Assembly: GCA_017307505.1 (NCBI GenBank)
Contig: JAFKEE010000016.1
Location: 496,001 to 560,000 of the forward strand
DNA from: Acidobacteriota bacterium
GTDB taxonomy: Bacteria; Acidobacteriota; Terriglobia; Bryobacterales; Bryobacteraceae
Length of the DNA stretch: 64,000 bases
Direction: 5' to 3'
Program-made: the position numbers and the translations under genes
Notes under the pieces: generated by a model
Databases searched by the model: none
What the model saw: the letters and a program-made list of their open reading frames with translations, nothing else
Told to the model about the DNA's origin: nothing
Part shown: piece after piece, positions 62,475 to 64,000 of the stretch
Layout of the letters: every line of letters starts with the position of its first letter
Numbering within the stretch: the stretch's first letter is position 1

Positions 62475-64000
62475 CTAACTAACGTCGCCCACCGACAGAA
62501 GAATTCCGGCTTTGTAAAGTTCCCCACTGGTCACCTGACGGTTTTCCGCTTCAACGAAGGACTTGTTCCCCACCCAGCCGATAGTCCTGATCTTTGCCTG
62601 CGCTCCCTCACCCGTCAATGCGCCGGTTGGCGACGGAATGTCCTTCCAGCTCGTTGCGTTCGAGCTTGGCAAGACCACTCCACGTTCAAGTGCGAGGAGC
62701 AAATCGCCACAACTTCGCAGATAGTCGAGAGCTGCGCGAGCTTTTTCATGAACGGAGGCAAGGTCGACCTGTTCAATCTCTTGGCATATCGCATCGCAGG
62801 CGGGCTCGGACAGAACGAGCATTGTGGCATCGCTATCATCGACTCTGCCAACAAAACGAACGCCACCCGTCTGATCAAGCAGAGGTATATTCAAGCGCCG
62901 GGGCCGCTTTTCTAGATCTGGGACGTAAACATCGACTGACAGCTTAAATGTCGCCGGCATCGGCACCGCCAGGCCAACACGTCCAAGGTCAGACAAAAGC
63001 TTCTGTTGCAGCTCCAGCGCAGGCGACTCGCGAAGACGGGCGGCAAGAGTGAGCCCCCGGGGATCTTCGAGAATCACATCCAACTCGGCGTGTGAAATAG
63101 TCTCGATATGCTTGAGGTCCCACTTGATCCAGAACGATTCGCCGTTTGACATACGCATTACCGGCGTCCGGATCGGGTCATCGTTGTAGGTCCATGCTGT
63201 CGGACTGAAAGCACGCACCTCACCAACGAGCAAAATTATGCGCTTGGCACCTTGACGCTGCAAGTCGCAGGCGGGCGACATTACGGCGACTACCTGATTG
63301 CGCCCTATAGCTGACAGCGGCCCCTTGAAATCTGCGGGTTCTCCCTCGGCCGGCGGATTCCGCTGTTTGCGCCAAAGCAAGTCTCCGAATGCAACTTTGC
63401 TCTCCTGCGAGCCCGGCAGCCGCAGTCGCTGATGGTTCTGAAACAGCGCACAATTGACGAGCTGTTGGAGCTCCTTCGAGCCATCTAAGTAAGGGGGCGG
63501 ATACGCTGATTCGTTAAGCGAATTGAGCCCAATGGCGGCGTCAATGATTGCCGCCTGACTCTCCAGCTCGTACTGGAAAGCCTTATCGAAGACATCAACC
63601 AGGTAACTACCTGTAGAGACACCCTCCGCGTCTAACAGCATCCGTCTGATCTGGGCAATATCGGTCAGATCCAAGCGCCGAATCAGCTCCGACGCGCGCT
63701 CGCTTGCTCGCTGCACGCCCGTTTGCCAGGCATTTAGAAATGCAGACAACTTCAACGAATCCCGGTAGTGATACGCGAGCCGACTGAGTACACGCTTGAG
63801 TCTAGGGAGGTCCGCCAAATCAGCTTTACTGATAATCCGAAATGCGGATTCGAACAAGCACGCTCGATCGCGGAAATCGGCACGCTTACTTTCGAGTCGA
63901 GGGCTGCGAGACATCAAAATGACAAGGGGCGGCGCTTCGACCCTGGCTGATGAAACGGCGGCTACTCCTTTCACAGCTTGGTCGATGTCATCAGACTGCT
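62475..64000 (-). CDS. Receiver-like protein of unknown function, cut by the window edge
   Basis: At least 508 codons; the frame is open through the last base, so the 5' end is missing. A GTG at 63974 is not a convincing start, since the coding sequence before it (QSDDIDQAV) reads naturally. The first part, PPLVILMSRSPRLESKRADF and RDRACLFESAFRIISKADL, looks like the second half of a response-regulator receiver. Further on, VVAVMSPACDLQRQGAKRII and a beta-rich C-terminal part have no family I know. It is upstream of the membrane deoxyribosyltransferase-like gene and may act with it. Confidence 0.65.
   Translation of the reverse strand, partial: QSDDIDQAVKGVAAVSSARVEAPPLVILMSRSPRLESKRADFRDRACLFESAFRIISKADLADLPRLKRVLSRLAYHYRDSLKLSAFLNAWQTGVQRASERASELIRRLDLTDIAQIRRMLLDAEGVSTGSYLVDVFDKAFQYELESQAAIIDAAIGLNSLNESAYPPPYLDGSKELQQLVNCALFQNHQRLRLPGSQESKVAFGDLLWRKQRNPPAEGEPADFKGPLSAIGRNQVVAVMSPACDLQRQGAKRIILLVGEVRAFSPTAWTYNDDPIRTPVMRMSNGESFWIKWDLKHIETISHAELDVILEDPRGLTLAARLRESPALELQQKLLSDLGRVGLAVPMPATFKLSVDVYVPDLEKRPRRLNIPLLDQTGGVRFVGRVDDSDATMLVLSEPACDAICQEIEQVDLASVHEKARAALDYLRSCGDLLLALERGVVLPSSNATSWKDIPSPTGALTGEGAQAKIRTIGWVGNKSFVEAENRQVTSGELYKAGILLSVGDVS

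Overview
The window is G+C-rich bacterial DNA dominated by an integrative conjugative element (ICE) and by defence or signalling cargo. The best host guess is Acidobacteriota, possibly the Solibacter/Bryobacter side. This rests on a large Oar-like TonB-dependent receptor with an N-terminal carboxypeptidase-regulatory fold and on an ECF sigma / zinc-finger anti-sigma / TPR-CHAT operon; both are common in that phylum. No rRNA or other taxonomic marker is present, so the assignment is inference.

Layout, left to right. (1) 0.1-9.6 kb: a tight minus-strand operon SNF2 helicase > vsr > dcm > type III mod > type III res. (2) 9.8-12.6 kb: TonB-dependent receptor, with six iteron-like CGGGACTTTACGTGC repeats and an AT-rich stretch just upstream (12.64-12.9 kb). 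(3) 13.0-20.1 kb: a TPR protein, then an operon of ECF sigma > membrane zinc-finger protein > TPR-CHAT protease > S41-like protease lacking its catalytic serine. It is read from a consensus-like housekeeping promoter and faces a divergent 139-aa orphan and a methyltransferase. (4) 20.2-25.0 kb: a 1586-aa protein joining a sacsin/Hsp90-type ATPase to an Upf1-like helicase. (5) 25.4-36.2 kb: trbBCDEJKLFGI mating-pair-formation operon with a ribbon-helix-helix gene and a small membrane gene at its end. (6) 36.2-43.9 kb: RepB-like primase, a PD-(D/E)XK-type orphan, an ATP-dependent DNA ligase, traK/traL/traM, an oriT candidate, and a relaxase with its accessory protein. (7) 44.1-51.9 kb: six minus-strand genes (GT2, GT4 and GT9 glycosyltransferases, two thymidylate-kinase-like enzymes, and a fusion of pyruvyl-transferase-like, GT8 and methyltransferase domains) placed between transfer operons. 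(8) 52.3-59.5 kb: ardC, traG, ssb, traF, traB, excisionase, integrase. (9) 59.6-64 kb: a tRNA-Gly(CCC) 3' remnant that is the likely attachment site, a plasmid-type repA, a cyclase remnant, a membrane protein ending in a deoxyribosyltransferase fold, and a receiver-like protein cut by the window edge.

How it works together. The conjugation genes form a complete Trb-type (IncP/Ti-like) transfer machine. A 20-bp palindrome, GCTAGCTTGTACAAGCTAGC, or a close variant recurs at the start of the trb/primase, traKLM, relaxase and ardC-traG transcription units, pointing to one ICE-wide regulator. The integrase lies beside a 45-bp tRNA fragment flanked by 21-bp direct repeats. No second copy of the tRNA end is visible, so the other end of the element is probably outside the window. 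The most novel-looking parts are the sigma/CHAT/pseudo-protease operon, the five-gene restriction operon, the ATPase-helicase fusion, the iteron cluster and the glycan-type cargo.
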